From the NCBI GenBank assembly GCA_051747265.1, contig JBNJFY010000005.1, positions 62,001 through 126,000 of the forward strand: a stretch of DNA of 64,000 nt. The letters are read 5' to 3'. Origin of the DNA: JBNJFY01 sp051747265. Its GTDB lineage: Bacteria > Bacteroidota > Rhodothermia > Balneolales > Balneolaceae. The notes below the pieces were generated by a model. It had not been told where the DNA came from and did no database searches. It was given only the letters and a program-made list of their open reading frames with translations. The translations under genes and the position numbers were made by a program. Below are positions 45,143 through 53,747 of this stretch, piece after piece; positions within the stretch are counted from its first letter, which is position 1; each line of letters begins with the position of its first letter.

Positions 45143-46321
45143 ATGAAGGACAAACAGGGTATTCACGTATTTACGTTTCGTGGGATTGAAGTCCGGTTGG
45201 ATTATAGTTGGTTTTTGATTTTTGGTTTGATAGTGATCACACTGGGTGCCTATTATTTTCCCGATCGCTATCCGGAGATTGGCGAGGTAGAGCGGTGGGT
45301 AATCAGTGTGGCCTCGGCGTTGCTGCTATTTATTTCCGTATTACTACACGAATTTGCGCATTCCATAATCGCGCAACAGCGGGGGATTGAGATTGAGGGA
45401 ATTACGCTGTTCTTATTCGGGGGATTAGCCCACATGAAATCGGATCCCAGCAAACCTAGGGATGAGTTTTGGGTGGCCTTGGCCGGTCCGTTGTGTAGTT
45501 TAGCCATCGGAGGGATTTTAATAGGATCTTATTGGCTGGTAGGGGATATGGCCAGTGGCAGCATTTCCGCAATGCTATGGTACCTAGGGACATTGAATTT
45601 GGCACTGGTGGCTTTCAATATGCTGCCTGGCTTTCCATTGGATGGTGGACGTGTGGCCAGAGCAATCATCTGGCACTACACCGAAAACATACGCCGCGCC
45701 ACTAAAATAGTCAGCAACATGGGTAAACTATTTGCCTATGCTATTAGCGGCTTAGGTTTGCTGAGTATTTTAGGGGGAGCTTGGGCACAGGGGTTTTTGT
45801 TTATTTTTTTGGGGATGTATCTTCAGCAAGCTGCCGAACAGGGCTACCGTATGGTGGCGCTGAGAGAAGGTCTGTCTGAAATTTCACTGGGGCAGATTAT
45901 GACGTCCGATCCTATCACGGTAACTGAAAATATCAGTATTCAACAATTGGTGGATGAGTATTTCTATAAGTACCGGGTGCATTCGTTTCCGGTATTGGAT
46001 ACAGCGCGACAACAACTAGTAGGACACATAACTGCTAAACAGATTCGATCGGTCAGTAGGGAGAAATGGGGAGATAAAAAAGTAGGTGATGTGATGATTC
46101 CGGTGCAGCAGTTACCGCATTTAACAGCCGATCAGGATGCTTACGAAGTACTCCAGGAAATGCTGATTCACAATTTTGGACGGTTGCCGGTCTGGGATGC
46201 TTCCGGCCAGCAGTTGGCGGGCATCGTTACGCGCAAAGATATTTTCGAGTATGTCCACATGCGGGAAGAGATCGAGGGCAATCAGCAACGTTTGAAGCAC
46301 CTCGAAGAGATAGACACCTAA
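45143..46321 (+). CDS. site-2 protease family protein with CBS pair
   Basis: Integral-membrane metalloprotease (M50 family) of 392 residues. The zinc motif is in LLHEFAHSIIAQQRG, and the third ligand lies in NMLPGFPLDGGRVARAI. The C-terminal third holds two CBS domains (IMTSDPITVTENISIQQLVD, VMIPVQQLPHLTADQDAYE) for nucleotide sensing. It belongs to the SpoIVFB/Rv-like branch with CBS tail. The substrate is unknown, perhaps a membrane-bound anti-sigma factor. It is convergent with the next gene. Confidence 0.92.
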   Translation: MKDKQGIHVFTFRGIEVRLDYSWFLIFGLIVITLGAYYFPDRYPEIGEVERWVISVASALLLFISVLLHEFAHSIIAQQRGIEIEGITLFLFGGLAHMKSDPSKPRDEFWVALAGPLCSLAIGGILIGSYWLVGDMASGSISAMLWYLGTLNLALVAFNMLPGFPLDGGRVARAIIWHYTENIRRATKIVSNMGKLFAYAISGLGLLSILGGAWAQGFLFIFLGMYLQQAAEQGYRMVALREGLSEISLGQIMTSDPITVTENISIQQLVDEYFYKYRVHSFPVLDTARQQLVGHITAKQIRSVSREKWGDKKVGDVMIPVQQLPHLTADQDAYEVLQEMLIHNFGRLPVWDASGQQLAGIVTRKDIFEYVHMREEIEGNQQRLKHLEEIDT

Positions 46322-46339
46322 GGAAAGTCTACACAGCTA

Positions 46340-47221
46340 TTATTGGCGGTAGGTTACATCGGTAATAGTACCTTTCCAATATTCATACGGTCCGCTTTCC
46401 AGATCCCATTGCACCACGCCTTGGGTGGGTATCCTGATTTGTTCAAAAGTCTGGTACTGACTAAACCTGCCGGACCAGGGATCGGCCTGGTACGAGCCGT
46501 TGACTTCCCGGAAGCGTGCTTCCGCTTCCACACGTTCCACTAATTTTTGCTCATTAAACGTATATAACATGCGCACTTCGTGATAACCGTCTCGAAGAAT
46601 GGCCCACGCCTGTTGATCGTTTTCTGCTTCCCAGTGAATCCAATCCCAAGCCGGATGCAATACCATCGGATACCACGGCGCCTCGGCCAGAAAACGCAAT
46701 AATTCTCCCTGATCCAGCTCCGTTGAGGGGGCAGCATCGGCTACGGTAAATGCTCCCCATAATTTGGCTCGTAATTCCCCACGACCCCGATGATATCTAT
46801 CCATAACTCGAGCAGTCATTAAGGGCATCATCTGAACCGACGCATCCCAGATAAATCCCGGGGGATCCAGACCGGCACGATGATCGGCGGTAAATTCATG
46901 CCAGGAGATGGAAGCGGTATCACCGGTGGTGCCCATGTTGATAACCCCTTGCTGTTTTATATGGGCGGCACGAACTGGGGGAATAGGATCAGGCAGGACC
47001 TTTCGCAAATAGGAGGCGACAATCGGTGGAAGTTCATCCAGGCCTTGTTCACGGTCAATTTTCTCAAGTTGATCATTAGAACCCGGGTTGGGCGTACGCA
47101 CCTCAGATTTATACTCTTGGATAGCCTTTCGAAACTGACGTCTTTGATAGTAAACGTATAGGCCAACGGCTATAACGACACCCAAGATGATCCATAGTAT
47201 AAAACGCCCCCAAATGTTCAT
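46340..47221 (-). CDS. DUF6544-like membrane-anchored protein
   Basis: About 293 residues, with one N-terminal helix (about 2-22) and a soluble domain. Features are LPPIVASYLRKVLPDPIP, ISWHEFTADHRAGLDPPGFI, DASVQMMPLMTARVMDRYHR and GELLRFLAEAPWYPMVLHP, an arrangement I recall for DUF6544 proteins. The ATG at 47221 is chosen so the helix starts at the N-terminus. Copy D of the miniature element begins 36 bp upstream of the start. Function unknown. Confidence 0.65.
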   Translation of the reverse strand: MNIWGRFILWIILGVVIAVGLYVYYQRRQFRKAIQEYKSEVRTPNPGSNDQLEKIDREQGLDELPPIVASYLRKVLPDPIPPVRAAHIKQQGVINMGTTGDTASISWHEFTADHRAGLDPPGFIWDASVQMMPLMTARVMDRYHRGRGELRAKLWGAFTVADAAPSTELDQGELLRFLAEAPWYPMVLHPAWDWIHWEAENDQQAWAILRDGYHEVRMLYTFNEQKLVERVEAEARFREVNGSYQADPWSGRFSQYQTFEQIRIPTQGVVQWDLESGPYEYWKGTITDVTYRQ

Positions 47222-47256
47222 ATCTATCCCATTGGTTTCCAACTGATGAAGTATTA

Positions 47257-47385
47257 GAGGGCTTTGGAAATCTACCTGTCATTGCGAACGTAGTGCGGCA
47301 ATTCCCTGATTAGATTGTATAAGCGGTGATTGTTACTACATCTTGCCATGACAGAATAAATTTTGGAAGCTTTTGCAAAGCCCTC
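47257..47385. repeat. miniature inverted-repeat element, copy D (129 bp)
   Basis: Ends are GAGGGCTTTGGAAATCT (two changes from consensus) and CTTTTGCAAAGCCCTC. The 5-bp duplication TATTA is perfect, at 47252-47256 and 47386-47390. The interior matches copies A and B. Confidence 0.92.
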
Positions 47386-47519
47386 TATTAATGGTAATCA
47401 ATGCTCATCTAAAATGGTGGGATTTTTAACTGGATTCTGGTTGTGGGGAAAGTCACTATTCAATAGGGAATTGAATTGCTTGTTGGATTAACGGTGGGCT
47501 ATACATTAAGCAAATAATA

Positions 47520-47583
47520 AATGCCCAAAAAATAAGCGCCGATAGTCATCATTGCGGATAGGATACAACGAGACGATCGGCGC
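47520..47583 (-). terminator. putative terminator of the 33-residue gene
   Basis: Read on the minus strand, GCGCCGAT (47583-47576) pairs with ATCGGCGC (47543-47536), and TTATTTTTT follows. The loop is long (32 bases), so efficiency is uncertain. Confidence 0.5.
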
Positions 47584-47633
47584 GTACCTGCCTTGCTAGT
47601 TGATTCACAGGCAGTCAAGTAGGGGGTAAAGGC

Positions 47634-47735
47634 TTACTTGTTTTTACCGGGAGACTTCATTTCATGCTTTTTTTCTTCCCGAGCTTTGGCTTGTTTTTTG
47701 GCTTTTTTCTCTTTTTTGGGATTCTTATCAGCCAT
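47634..47735 (-). CDS. small basic protein, 33 residues
   Basis: The frame MADKNPKKEKKAKKQAK to a TAA encodes a Lys-rich peptide (MADKNPKKEKK ... HEMKSPGKNK). Similar tiny lysine-rich proteins recur in Bacteroidota-like genomes, as I recall. It is followed at about 50 bp by a hairpin. Lys-rich composition suggests nucleic-acid or ribosome contact, but no evidence is available. Opposite-strand open frames here are a by-product of the A-rich codons. Confidence 0.55.
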   Translation of the reverse strand: MADKNPKKEKKAKKQAKAREEKKHEMKSPGKNK

Positions 47736-48148
47736 AATGGTACTCCATATCAGAACTTTGTTAATACTAGATATCCACATATTGGCGTGTGGTTTTGTGT
47801 TCCGAAATCAGAACAGTGTTAACTTATTCTATTCAGCTCGCCGCAACAATCGTCCATTTTTTGAATATAGCTTGCGGTAATTTACCAACACCTTGTACAA
47901 CAAGAATGAGACACATCTCCCAAAAATTGGACACCGCACCCCTATAAGTCGGAGGTTGGGGGATAAGATTTATTAGAGAAAGGCCTTACAGATCCTGCTG
48001 GTATCAAGGTTGTACCAAAGAACAGGAAACTAGCTCTAGCTTACTGTCCATGAACTCGAAATGCCCCTCTCGGTCATAGGCTAGAAGTGAATATCATCTC
48101 TAAAATACGTTTCAGGGAGATCCTAACATGCATGTTCATTTACAGCCA
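47736..48148. other. gene-free stretch, nothing assigned
   Basis: About 410 bp with no convincing frame, hairpin or repeat. It should contain the promoter of the 33-residue gene and the untranslated end of the aminotransferase gene. Confidence 0.5.
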
Positions 48149-48979
48149 TCAGGAATATGCAGCTGTATATTTATCAAACCTACCCATCAACATACGAGTC
48201 AGCGGACCCGGTTCGCCGTTTCCGATTATCTGATCATCTAACTGGGTGACTGGAATTATACGCTTGCTGGTGGAGGTAAGAAACAACTCGTCAGCTTCCC
48301 GCACCTCCGACAAGGAAAGGGGACGTTCCTGAATTTTAGTCACATCCTCAGCTAAATTTAGGATAATATTTCGAGTGATTCCCTTGAGAATATGATCCGA
48401 AGGCGTATACAAAACATCATCAGTAACCATGAATAAATTAGCCCGCGGGCTTTCGGTCACTCCATAATCCGAATGATGATAAAGCAGGTCATACGCGCGA
48501 TAGCGGTTTTTAAAACGCTCTAAACGCAATGTGTTCATATAATTAAGTGACTTCACCTGAGGAAGCTCACGCTGATATTCCACCGTGATTAACTTTGCGC
48601 CCTGCCTGTACAATCGATCCGGATAGACCGGATAATTTTCGGCCATAATAATCAATCGAGGCTGATCATACGGGGAAGATGGAGTGCCATCGCCTCCAGT
48701 GAGGATTAATTTCAAGGCAGGGTAATCCAAACGGCTGCGATCCAAGAGGTCCTTACCAATTTCCAGTATTTCATTATAGGGTACAGGCAGATCAAGGTGC
48801 AACTCGGATGCGGATCGTTGAAATCGAGCCCAATGATCCATCGGGTGAAAGAGGCTACCGTTGTAGGTTCGCATAAAATCGAACACGCCAAATCCACGTT
48901 GTAAGCCCAAATCACTAACTGGAATAGTGGCTTCAGATTTTGCTACGATAGATCCGTCGATATAATAAAACTGGCTCAT
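48149..48979 (-). CDS. class IV PLP-dependent aminotransferase
   Basis: 276 residues, of the branched-chain aminotransferase / D-amino-acid aminotransferase / aminodeoxychorismate lyase fold. The PLP lysine is Lys143 in QVKSLNYMNTLRLERF. DLGLQRGFGVFDFMR is the N-terminal signature, and TESPRANLFMV holds the cofactor-facing Glu. The three subtypes are hard to separate by eye. It lies 59 bp downstream of an ATP-grasp gene on the same strand, so the pair may form a small biosynthetic operon. Confidence 0.9.
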   Translation of the reverse strand: MSQFYYIDGSIVAKSEATIPVSDLGLQRGFGVFDFMRTYNGSLFHPMDHWARFQRSASELHLDLPVPYNEILEIGKDLLDRSRLDYPALKLILTGGDGTPSSPYDQPRLIIMAENYPVYPDRLYRQGAKLITVEYQRELPQVKSLNYMNTLRLERFKNRYRAYDLLYHHSDYGVTESPRANLFMVTDDVLYTPSDHILKGITRNIILNLAEDVTKIQERPLSLSEVREADELFLTSTSKRIIPVTQLDDQIIGNGEPGPLTRMLMGRFDKYTAAYS

Positions 48980-49038
48980 ATTGTGATCCGTTGGGGAGCT
49001 TGGTGTAATAGCTAGATCATCATATTGGTTTAACCCGA

Positions 49039-50331
49039 TTACCTTGTGGCAATATATCTCCTAAGATCAGAATGCAAAATTTGTTGCAATTCCTTACTGT
49101 TTTCGCTGTCCGTAGCTAAAAATACAAAGCCGAACAACGGATATCTTTCGTAATTCACCGGTCGAACATTCAGCGGGTGTTCAAAATTTGCCCGCAGCTG
49201 CTCATAATCAAAGGCGGCTATTTGTTCACTGTCAATCCCGGAATTGTTATCCAGCACCACAATAGCGTAGGTTTGATTGGTCATCTTCGCAAAGATATCA
49301 GGCCAATCTGGGGTGAGCCCCTCCAAAAAGTAAGCATACGGGTTGAACCCAAAGGCATAAGAGGTGATATCCGCGGTGGTGCACCAGCCACCAAATCGGG
49401 AGGGATTGATTTCAATGGGGGCGATTTGTCCTTGCCCGTCGATACGAACTTCTACATGAAGTGGGAAATTACGGAGCTCCAGCATTTGGGCAAGTGTATC
49501 CAGGAATTCTGTAAATGCCTGCAAGTGCTCCTGTATTAGAGATCGGGAAGTGACATACACGCGGTCACTCACATCGCTGTCCGATGAAAATAGGTGTTTA
49601 TACAAATTTAACACCACAGGCTCCCCTTGATCATCAAAATACGCGTCAAATGCATATTCCTGACCTTCCAAATAGGATTCCAGAATAAATGAGCGATCAT
49701 CCACCACTTCCACCGGGTATTGTTGACTGATATTCTGGGTATCTGCGGTTAATTCCTGTAGTACCGGTTGCCAATCCTGGGCCCCGGTCAGATGATGTAC
49801 CCCCAAGCTAAAGAAGCCACTGCTGGGCTTGATAACCAATGGATAAGGCAGATCATGGATATCCAACCGCGGTAACTGATCGGTTTCCACTTCTCGGAAG
49901 TAAAATGCAGGGTAGAGATCCGCCATTAATTCCCGAAACCTCACTTTGTTTTTGAACTGACTAACAACGCTGGGCAGGATGGTATTTGATAAATGTTGGG
50001 CTATCCATCCGATTGCATTTTCGGAATTGGTATACAGTTTGGGCCAGGATTGCGAACTCAATCGAGAAACGGCCTCTTCTTCCGAAATTAGTAGTTCATG
50101 TAGAAAATCAGTGAGCTGAAGAGATGTAATGCTAGGGGTGTGTATGACTGGGATCTGGTGCCGCTGGATGGTCTGAATCAAATATTGGGATACATAAGGG
50201 TGATCCAGTATGATCATGTTAAGCCGTAAAATATTCTGGTTTAATTTAATTGCGTCCAAGTATAGCATTCCCGAGCCGGATATGGAATTGATCCCCCGTA
50301 ACAATGTGTGAATTTTGTAAAAAGGGTTCAT
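49039..50331 (-). CDS. ATP-grasp domain protein
   Basis: Probable carboxylate-amine or carboxylate-thiol ligase of 430 residues. The nucleotide-binding lysine region is YPLVIKPSSGFFSLGVHHL. The Mg-binding end is HVEVRIDGQGQIAPIEINPS followed by RFGG. The N-terminal 130 residues look like a pre-grasp domain (MIILDHPYVSQYLIQ). The start at 50331 is used, but an ATG at 50217 is also plausible. Substrates are unknown. Its neighbour is the class IV aminotransferase. Confidence 0.82.
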   Translation of the reverse strand: MNPFYKIHTLLRGINSISGSGMLYLDAIKLNQNILRLNMIILDHPYVSQYLIQTIQRHQIPVIHTPSITSLQLTDFLHELLISEEEAVSRLSSQSWPKLYTNSENAIGWIAQHLSNTILPSVVSQFKNKVRFRELMADLYPAFYFREVETDQLPRLDIHDLPYPLVIKPSSGFFSLGVHHLTGAQDWQPVLQELTADTQNISQQYPVEVVDDRSFILESYLEGQEYAFDAYFDDQGEPVVLNLYKHLFSSDSDVSDRVYVTSRSLIQEHLQAFTEFLDTLAQMLELRNFPLHVEVRIDGQGQIAPIEINPSRFGGWCTTADITSYAFGFNPYAYFLEGLTPDWPDIFAKMTNQTYAIVVLDNNSGIDSEQIAAFDYEQLRANFEHPLNVRPVNYERYPLFGFVFLATDSENSKELQQILHSDLRRYIATR

Positions 50332-50368
50332 TTACCTACATCAATAGCGGTCTTGCACTTACAAAGTA

Positions 50369-50423
50369 TTGACCTCCCTTAGTACATCGGTATACCTGTA
50401 AAGCGTCTACTTTAACTGTAGAC
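50369..50423 (+). promoter_or_regulatory. promoter-like site with two dyads before the Met-rich operon
   Basis: TTGACC (50369-50374) and TATACC (50391-50396), 16 bp apart, form a sigma70-like pair. The dyad TACATCGGTATACCTGTA (50383-50400), containing the palindrome GGTATACC, covers the -10 region. A second dyad, GTCTAC/GTAGAC (50405-50423), lies just downstream. The pattern suits a repressor that responds to metals or other ligands, but this is inference. Confidence 0.45.
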
Positions 50424-50463
50424 ATTTAACATTTGCACACGGTATAGATTTTAGGAGGCCAAT

Positions 50464-50940
50464 ATGTTATCCATTAAATCAATGTTTACTTCTCTCATCA
50501 TGTTCGCTTTGGTCAGCTCAGTATCATTTGCGCAACAGACTGCCCAACAACAGCAGCAGCGCATGCAGCAACAAATGCAGCAGATGCAAGAAATGACCAA
50601 GACGATGAATAAACTCATGGAACGTACGCATTCCATGAATCAAGAGATGACCAAACAAATGCAACAGGCTAAAAACGATCAGATGCGTAGCCAATATCGC
50701 ATGATGAATCGAATGAGCGAACAAATGGGCATGACTCTGGGCAGCATGAAGAACGCGGCAGAACGCTGCGAAATGATGCTCCAGGATAAAGACATGATGC
50801 AAGATCGAATAATGCGTCGAGAAACCGATCGTCTACGTGAGCATATTCATAATATGACGGGCGATATGGAAGAAGCAGTAGCCACCATGGAACGACTCAT
50901 GGAGCGACTACATGAAAATAGACCGACCAGCTCGTTATAA
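50464..50940 (+). CDS. secreted Met/Gln-rich helical protein
   Basis: 158 residues. A signal peptide (LIMFALVSSVSFAQQ) is followed by a helical chain extraordinarily rich in Met and Gln (RMQQQMQQMQEMTKTMNKLM, MNQEMTKQMQQ) and one Cys (AERCEMM). Periplasmic Met-rich helices commonly bind Cu(I) or act as metal buffers, but a spacer role is also possible. A strong Shine-Dalgarno sequence, AGGAGG, sits 9 bp upstream of the ATG, rare in this window. It is the first gene of a pair with an outer-membrane protein. Confidence 0.7.
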   Translation: MLSIKSMFTSLIMFALVSSVSFAQQTAQQQQQRMQQQMQQMQEMTKTMNKLMERTHSMNQEMTKQMQQAKNDQMRSQYRMMNRMSEQMGMTLGSMKNAAERCEMMLQDKDMMQDRIMRRETDRLREHIHNMTGDMEEAVATMERLMERLHENRPTSSL

Positions 50941-50959
50941 CGTACAATAGGATCATAAA

Positions 50960-51892
50960 ATGATTCGGATCCGAATATATAAGTTACTGTTGGGACTTGG
51001 TTTCGGGATGCTGATCGGAGCATATGGGGCCGGCTTTGCAGATGCTGTTGCACAACAATATTCCTACACAGGAAGTGCACAGTTCGCATCCGGCTCCTAT
51101 TTTTTTGGTGAAACCACCCAAAGCTTCTATTTGGTAAATGGGATGGGCTGGTCCAATGATACATGGAATATCTCATTGAGTATTCCCATGGTGGTGCAGA
51201 ATTCTCCATGGGTATCCTATAGTACTACCGGACAATTGCCCACAGGGGGATCCCAGCATGGGGAACTGTTAAATCCTAAAAATGATGATAATCAACCGGT
51301 ACCCGAGGCAACTACCGCAACTCCGGGGGTGTGGGTTCAGCAGCAAAAGGGGAGTGGCCGAGGTGGGCGAAAAACAATTGAACTGCCAGACACCGTGTCT
51401 TATACCCAAGCAGGATTCAGTGATCCCAGTATGAACATGGGAATCCAGCTGTGGAGCAGTACTGGCGGTCGCACCTTACTTAATCTCAATACCACCATTA
51501 AATTTCCGTTGACTGATCCCAATAATGGTTTCGGTACTGGGAAATGGGATTTCGGAGCCGGAGCGTCCATTATGCAACGTTTGGGTACGGTTTTCCTAAT
51601 GGGTGATTTGATGTACTGGTGGTTTGGCGACATGGAAGATCTGGAGCTGTACAATCCTCTCAACTATAGCCTGGGATTGGGCAAATCATTTGACTACGGT
51701 ACCTGGATGGCCAATGTTTCTTTTAACGGATATACCGAAATCATTGAAGATTATGACCCGCCTATGAGTATTGCCGCTGGAATAGGATATACGGTTTCGG
51801 ATGCAGTTAATTTAAACGGGCTTGTTTCCTATGGGCTATCCGAATCCGCTGCGGATTACACCATCGGTCTGGGGTGGAGTGTCAACTTTTAG
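50960..51892 (+). CDS. putative outer-membrane beta-barrel protein, 310 residues
   Basis: A signal peptide (LLLGLGFGMLIGAYGAGFAD) is followed by strand-rich sequence with aromatic belts (GMGWSNDTWNISLSIPMVV, LMGDLMYWWFGDMEDLELYN). It ends ...TIGLGWSVNF with a terminal Phe. An extended loop (about 100-145) is Gly/Pro/Thr-rich. The start lies 20 bp after the Met-rich gene, so the two form an operon. No known transporter family is recognised. Confidence 0.65.
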   Translation: MIRIRIYKLLLGLGFGMLIGAYGAGFADAVAQQYSYTGSAQFASGSYFFGETTQSFYLVNGMGWSNDTWNISLSIPMVVQNSPWVSYSTTGQLPTGGSQHGELLNPKNDDNQPVPEATTATPGVWVQQQKGSGRGGRKTIELPDTVSYTQAGFSDPSMNMGIQLWSSTGGRTLLNLNTTIKFPLTDPNNGFGTGKWDFGAGASIMQRLGTVFLMGDLMYWWFGDMEDLELYNPLNYSLGLGKSFDYGTWMANVSFNGYTEIIEDYDPPMSIAAGIGYTVSDAVNLNGLVSYGLSESAADYTIGLGWSVNF

Positions 51893-51910
51893 CAAATACG
51901 ATAAAATCGG

Positions 51911-51948
51911 CGATTAAAAGAAAACCCCGTAACCGAATGGCACGGGGT
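51911..51948 (-). terminator. terminator of the dipeptidase gene
   Basis: On the minus strand ACCCCGT (51948-51942) pairs with ACGGGGT (51930-51924), and TTTTCTTTT follows. It is between the convergent barrel and dipeptidase genes. Confidence 0.8.
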
Positions 51949-51981
51949 GGTAAGAAATTCAGTAGGAAGAGTGGGCTAAGG

Positions 51982-53193
51982 CTAACTCTGCATATTCTGA
52001 GCCACATCAGTAACCTTATTCCAAACTCGGAACAAATTACCGTGACTCATCTTTTGTATATCCTGTTCCGTATATCCGGCTTTAAGCAGATGGTAGTATA
52101 AGTTGGGGAAATCAGACACATCTTTGAGCCCAATGGGAAGAGTGTCGCCCACGCCATCAAAATCGGATCCGAAGCCCACATGATCGATTCCAACCAGATC
52201 CACTACATGATTGATGTGATCAACCGCTTTGTTGACATCGGTATACACCGGGTGCTCTTCCATGTAGCTGTCTATGTATTCCTGTGCTTCGGGATCTTCG
52301 TATTCCAAATTGTTTTCCTCCAACCATTCACTCAAATGAGCGCGATTTTTCTCTCGTTGTTTACGAGAATCCTCAGACAAAAACGTCGATCCAAAATTGA
52401 TCTGAATAACCCCATCATTTTCAGCCAGCTTTTTAATCATGTCATCACTCATGTTCCGCTCAAATCCGGGGACGTAGTGTCGACATGAAGAGTGCGAGGC
52501 GATCACCGGTGCGCTGGAGCTGCGTATCACTTGGTAAAAGGTACTATCTGACACATGCGAAACATCAATCATCATACCCACTCGGTTCATTTCCTTAACC
52601 ACATCGTAGCCAAAAGGGCTCAAGCCTTGCCATGTCCGGGTGGTATCGTAAGAGGAGTCACAAATGCGATTTACTTTGGAATGGGTCAAGGTGATGTAGC
52701 GTACATTTCGATCATAGAAGTGTTGGATATTATCCAAGTTACCTTCCAAAGCGGCACCGTTTTCTATACCCATGGGCAGTGACACTAATCCTTCCTCAAA
52801 CTGTTCTTGAATCTGTTGTGGAGAATTGGCCACTGCGAATTTATCAGGGTGAGTGGCGGCCAAAGAGTCTACCATATCTATCAAATGATCGGCCAGCGCT
52901 TTTCCACCTCCGGTTTCTTGTTTCTCCGCGGGGATATAAATAGACATAAAAGCTGCGTTGAAACCACCTTCTCTGGATTTGGGATAATCAAATTCACCCT
53001 TGGAATCCTTGGTTACATCATATCGCCCCATTTCCATGCGATAGGGTAGGTCGATATGGGTATCCACAATAATAGTTGCTTGGGCTAATGAATCTGCTTT
53101 GGCCCGCATAACGGGATCTTCCTGTGATTGACAGGCACTGAACACTCCCATAAGGGTCAGGAAAGCTAGATAAATGGGTAAACGTCGTAGTTT
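51982..53193 (-). CDS. membrane dipeptidase (renal dipeptidase family M19), lipoprotein
   Basis: Zinc hydrolase of about 403 residues that cleaves dipeptides, including D-amino-acid types. The signal peptide has the lipobox LMGVFSAC. The binuclear-site motifs are VDTHIDLPYRME (His and Asp), a central Glu, DVSHVSDSTF and ASHSSCRHYVPG. HVGFGSDFDGVG closes the barrel. The ATG at 53193 (MKLRRLPIYL) gives a proper signal peptide, unlike the longer frame to 53235. Likely periplasmic or outer-membrane facing peptide salvage. Confidence 0.93.
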   Translation of the reverse strand, partial: KLRRLPIYLAFLTLMGVFSACQSQEDPVMRAKADSLAQATIIVDTHIDLPYRMEMGRYDVTKDSKGEFDYPKSREGGFNAAFMSIYIPAEKQETGGGKALADHLIDMVDSLAATHPDKFAVANSPQQIQEQFEEGLVSLPMGIENGAALEGNLDNIQHFYDRNVRYITLTHSKVNRICDSSYDTTRTWQGLSPFGYDVVKEMNRVGMMIDVSHVSDSTFYQVIRSSSAPVIASHSSCRHYVPGFERNMSDDMIKKLAENDGVIQINFGSTFLSEDSRKQREKNRAHLSEWLEENNLEYEDPEAQEYIDSYMEEHPVYTDVNKAVDHINHVVDLVGIDHVGFGSDFDGVGDTLPIGLKDVSDFPNLYYHLLKAGYTEQDIQKMSHGNLFRVWNKVTDVAQNMQS

Positions 53194-53447
53194 CATACTG
53201 TAGATTTGTTGATTCTGATTGCCGTGCTTCACCAATATATAAACCGCCTCTCCAACTGCCAGTTATCCGCTGACCATTAACATGATTTAATAAGTATATA
53301 CGGCTACCAGTCAATGAACTTCAGGACTAGGAATTAGGTTCAGGGTCATAAAATTTAGGATACGCAATGGCTAAGGATTATGAATTGAACCCTTCCTCCA
53401 AAGCGGTAGATTTAATTTTAAGCATTTGGATTAGAGAGGAGTTAAAT

Positions 53448-53747
53448 ATGGAACAAATCACTTGGACACTCATAATTTGGCAATTAGCCATAGGCTTATT
53501 TGTAGGCGGCACCGTAGGTCGTTTTATAGAATGGGAAGGCATCTCCTTTTACGCGAATATTATTTGGGGTGCGTTTTCGGCCGTGATCACTGGTAACATC
53601 GCTGTAATATTTGGGATAGGCGACGGTGTACTCTATGCTATGCTGGGTACCGTAGCGGTGCTATTCTTAGTGAATGTATTTCATCAGCATCACGAAGAAG
53701 ATTTTTTTGGAGATATCAAACACGATATTAAAATCAAATACCAGTGA
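53448..53747 (+). CDS. small membrane protein, 99 residues
   Basis: Three hydrophobic helices (WTLIIWQLAIGLFVGGTVGR, FYANIIWGAFSAVITGNIAV, LYAMLGTVAVLFLVNVF) and a charged tail with HQHHEEDFFGDIK. The helix pattern resembles GlsB/YeaQ/YmgE-type stress proteins, but identity is too low to assert. GAGAGGAG seven to nine bases upstream of the ATG at 53448 decides the start. The frame upstream to 53367 is ignored. Confidence 0.6.
   Translation: MEQITWTLIIWQLAIGLFVGGTVGRFIEWEGISFYANIIWGAFSAVITGNIAVIFGIGDGVLYAMLGTVAVLFLVNVFHQHHEEDFFGDIKHDIKIKYQ

Noticed and set aside
47638..47880. 80-codon Phe-rich plus-strand frame
   Set aside because: Antisense to the lysine-rich 33-residue gene; AAA codons read as TTT.
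50524..50802. His/Leu-rich minus-strand frame
   Set aside because: It is the complement of the Met/Gln codons of the secreted protein on the plus strand (ATG and CAG become CAT and CTG).
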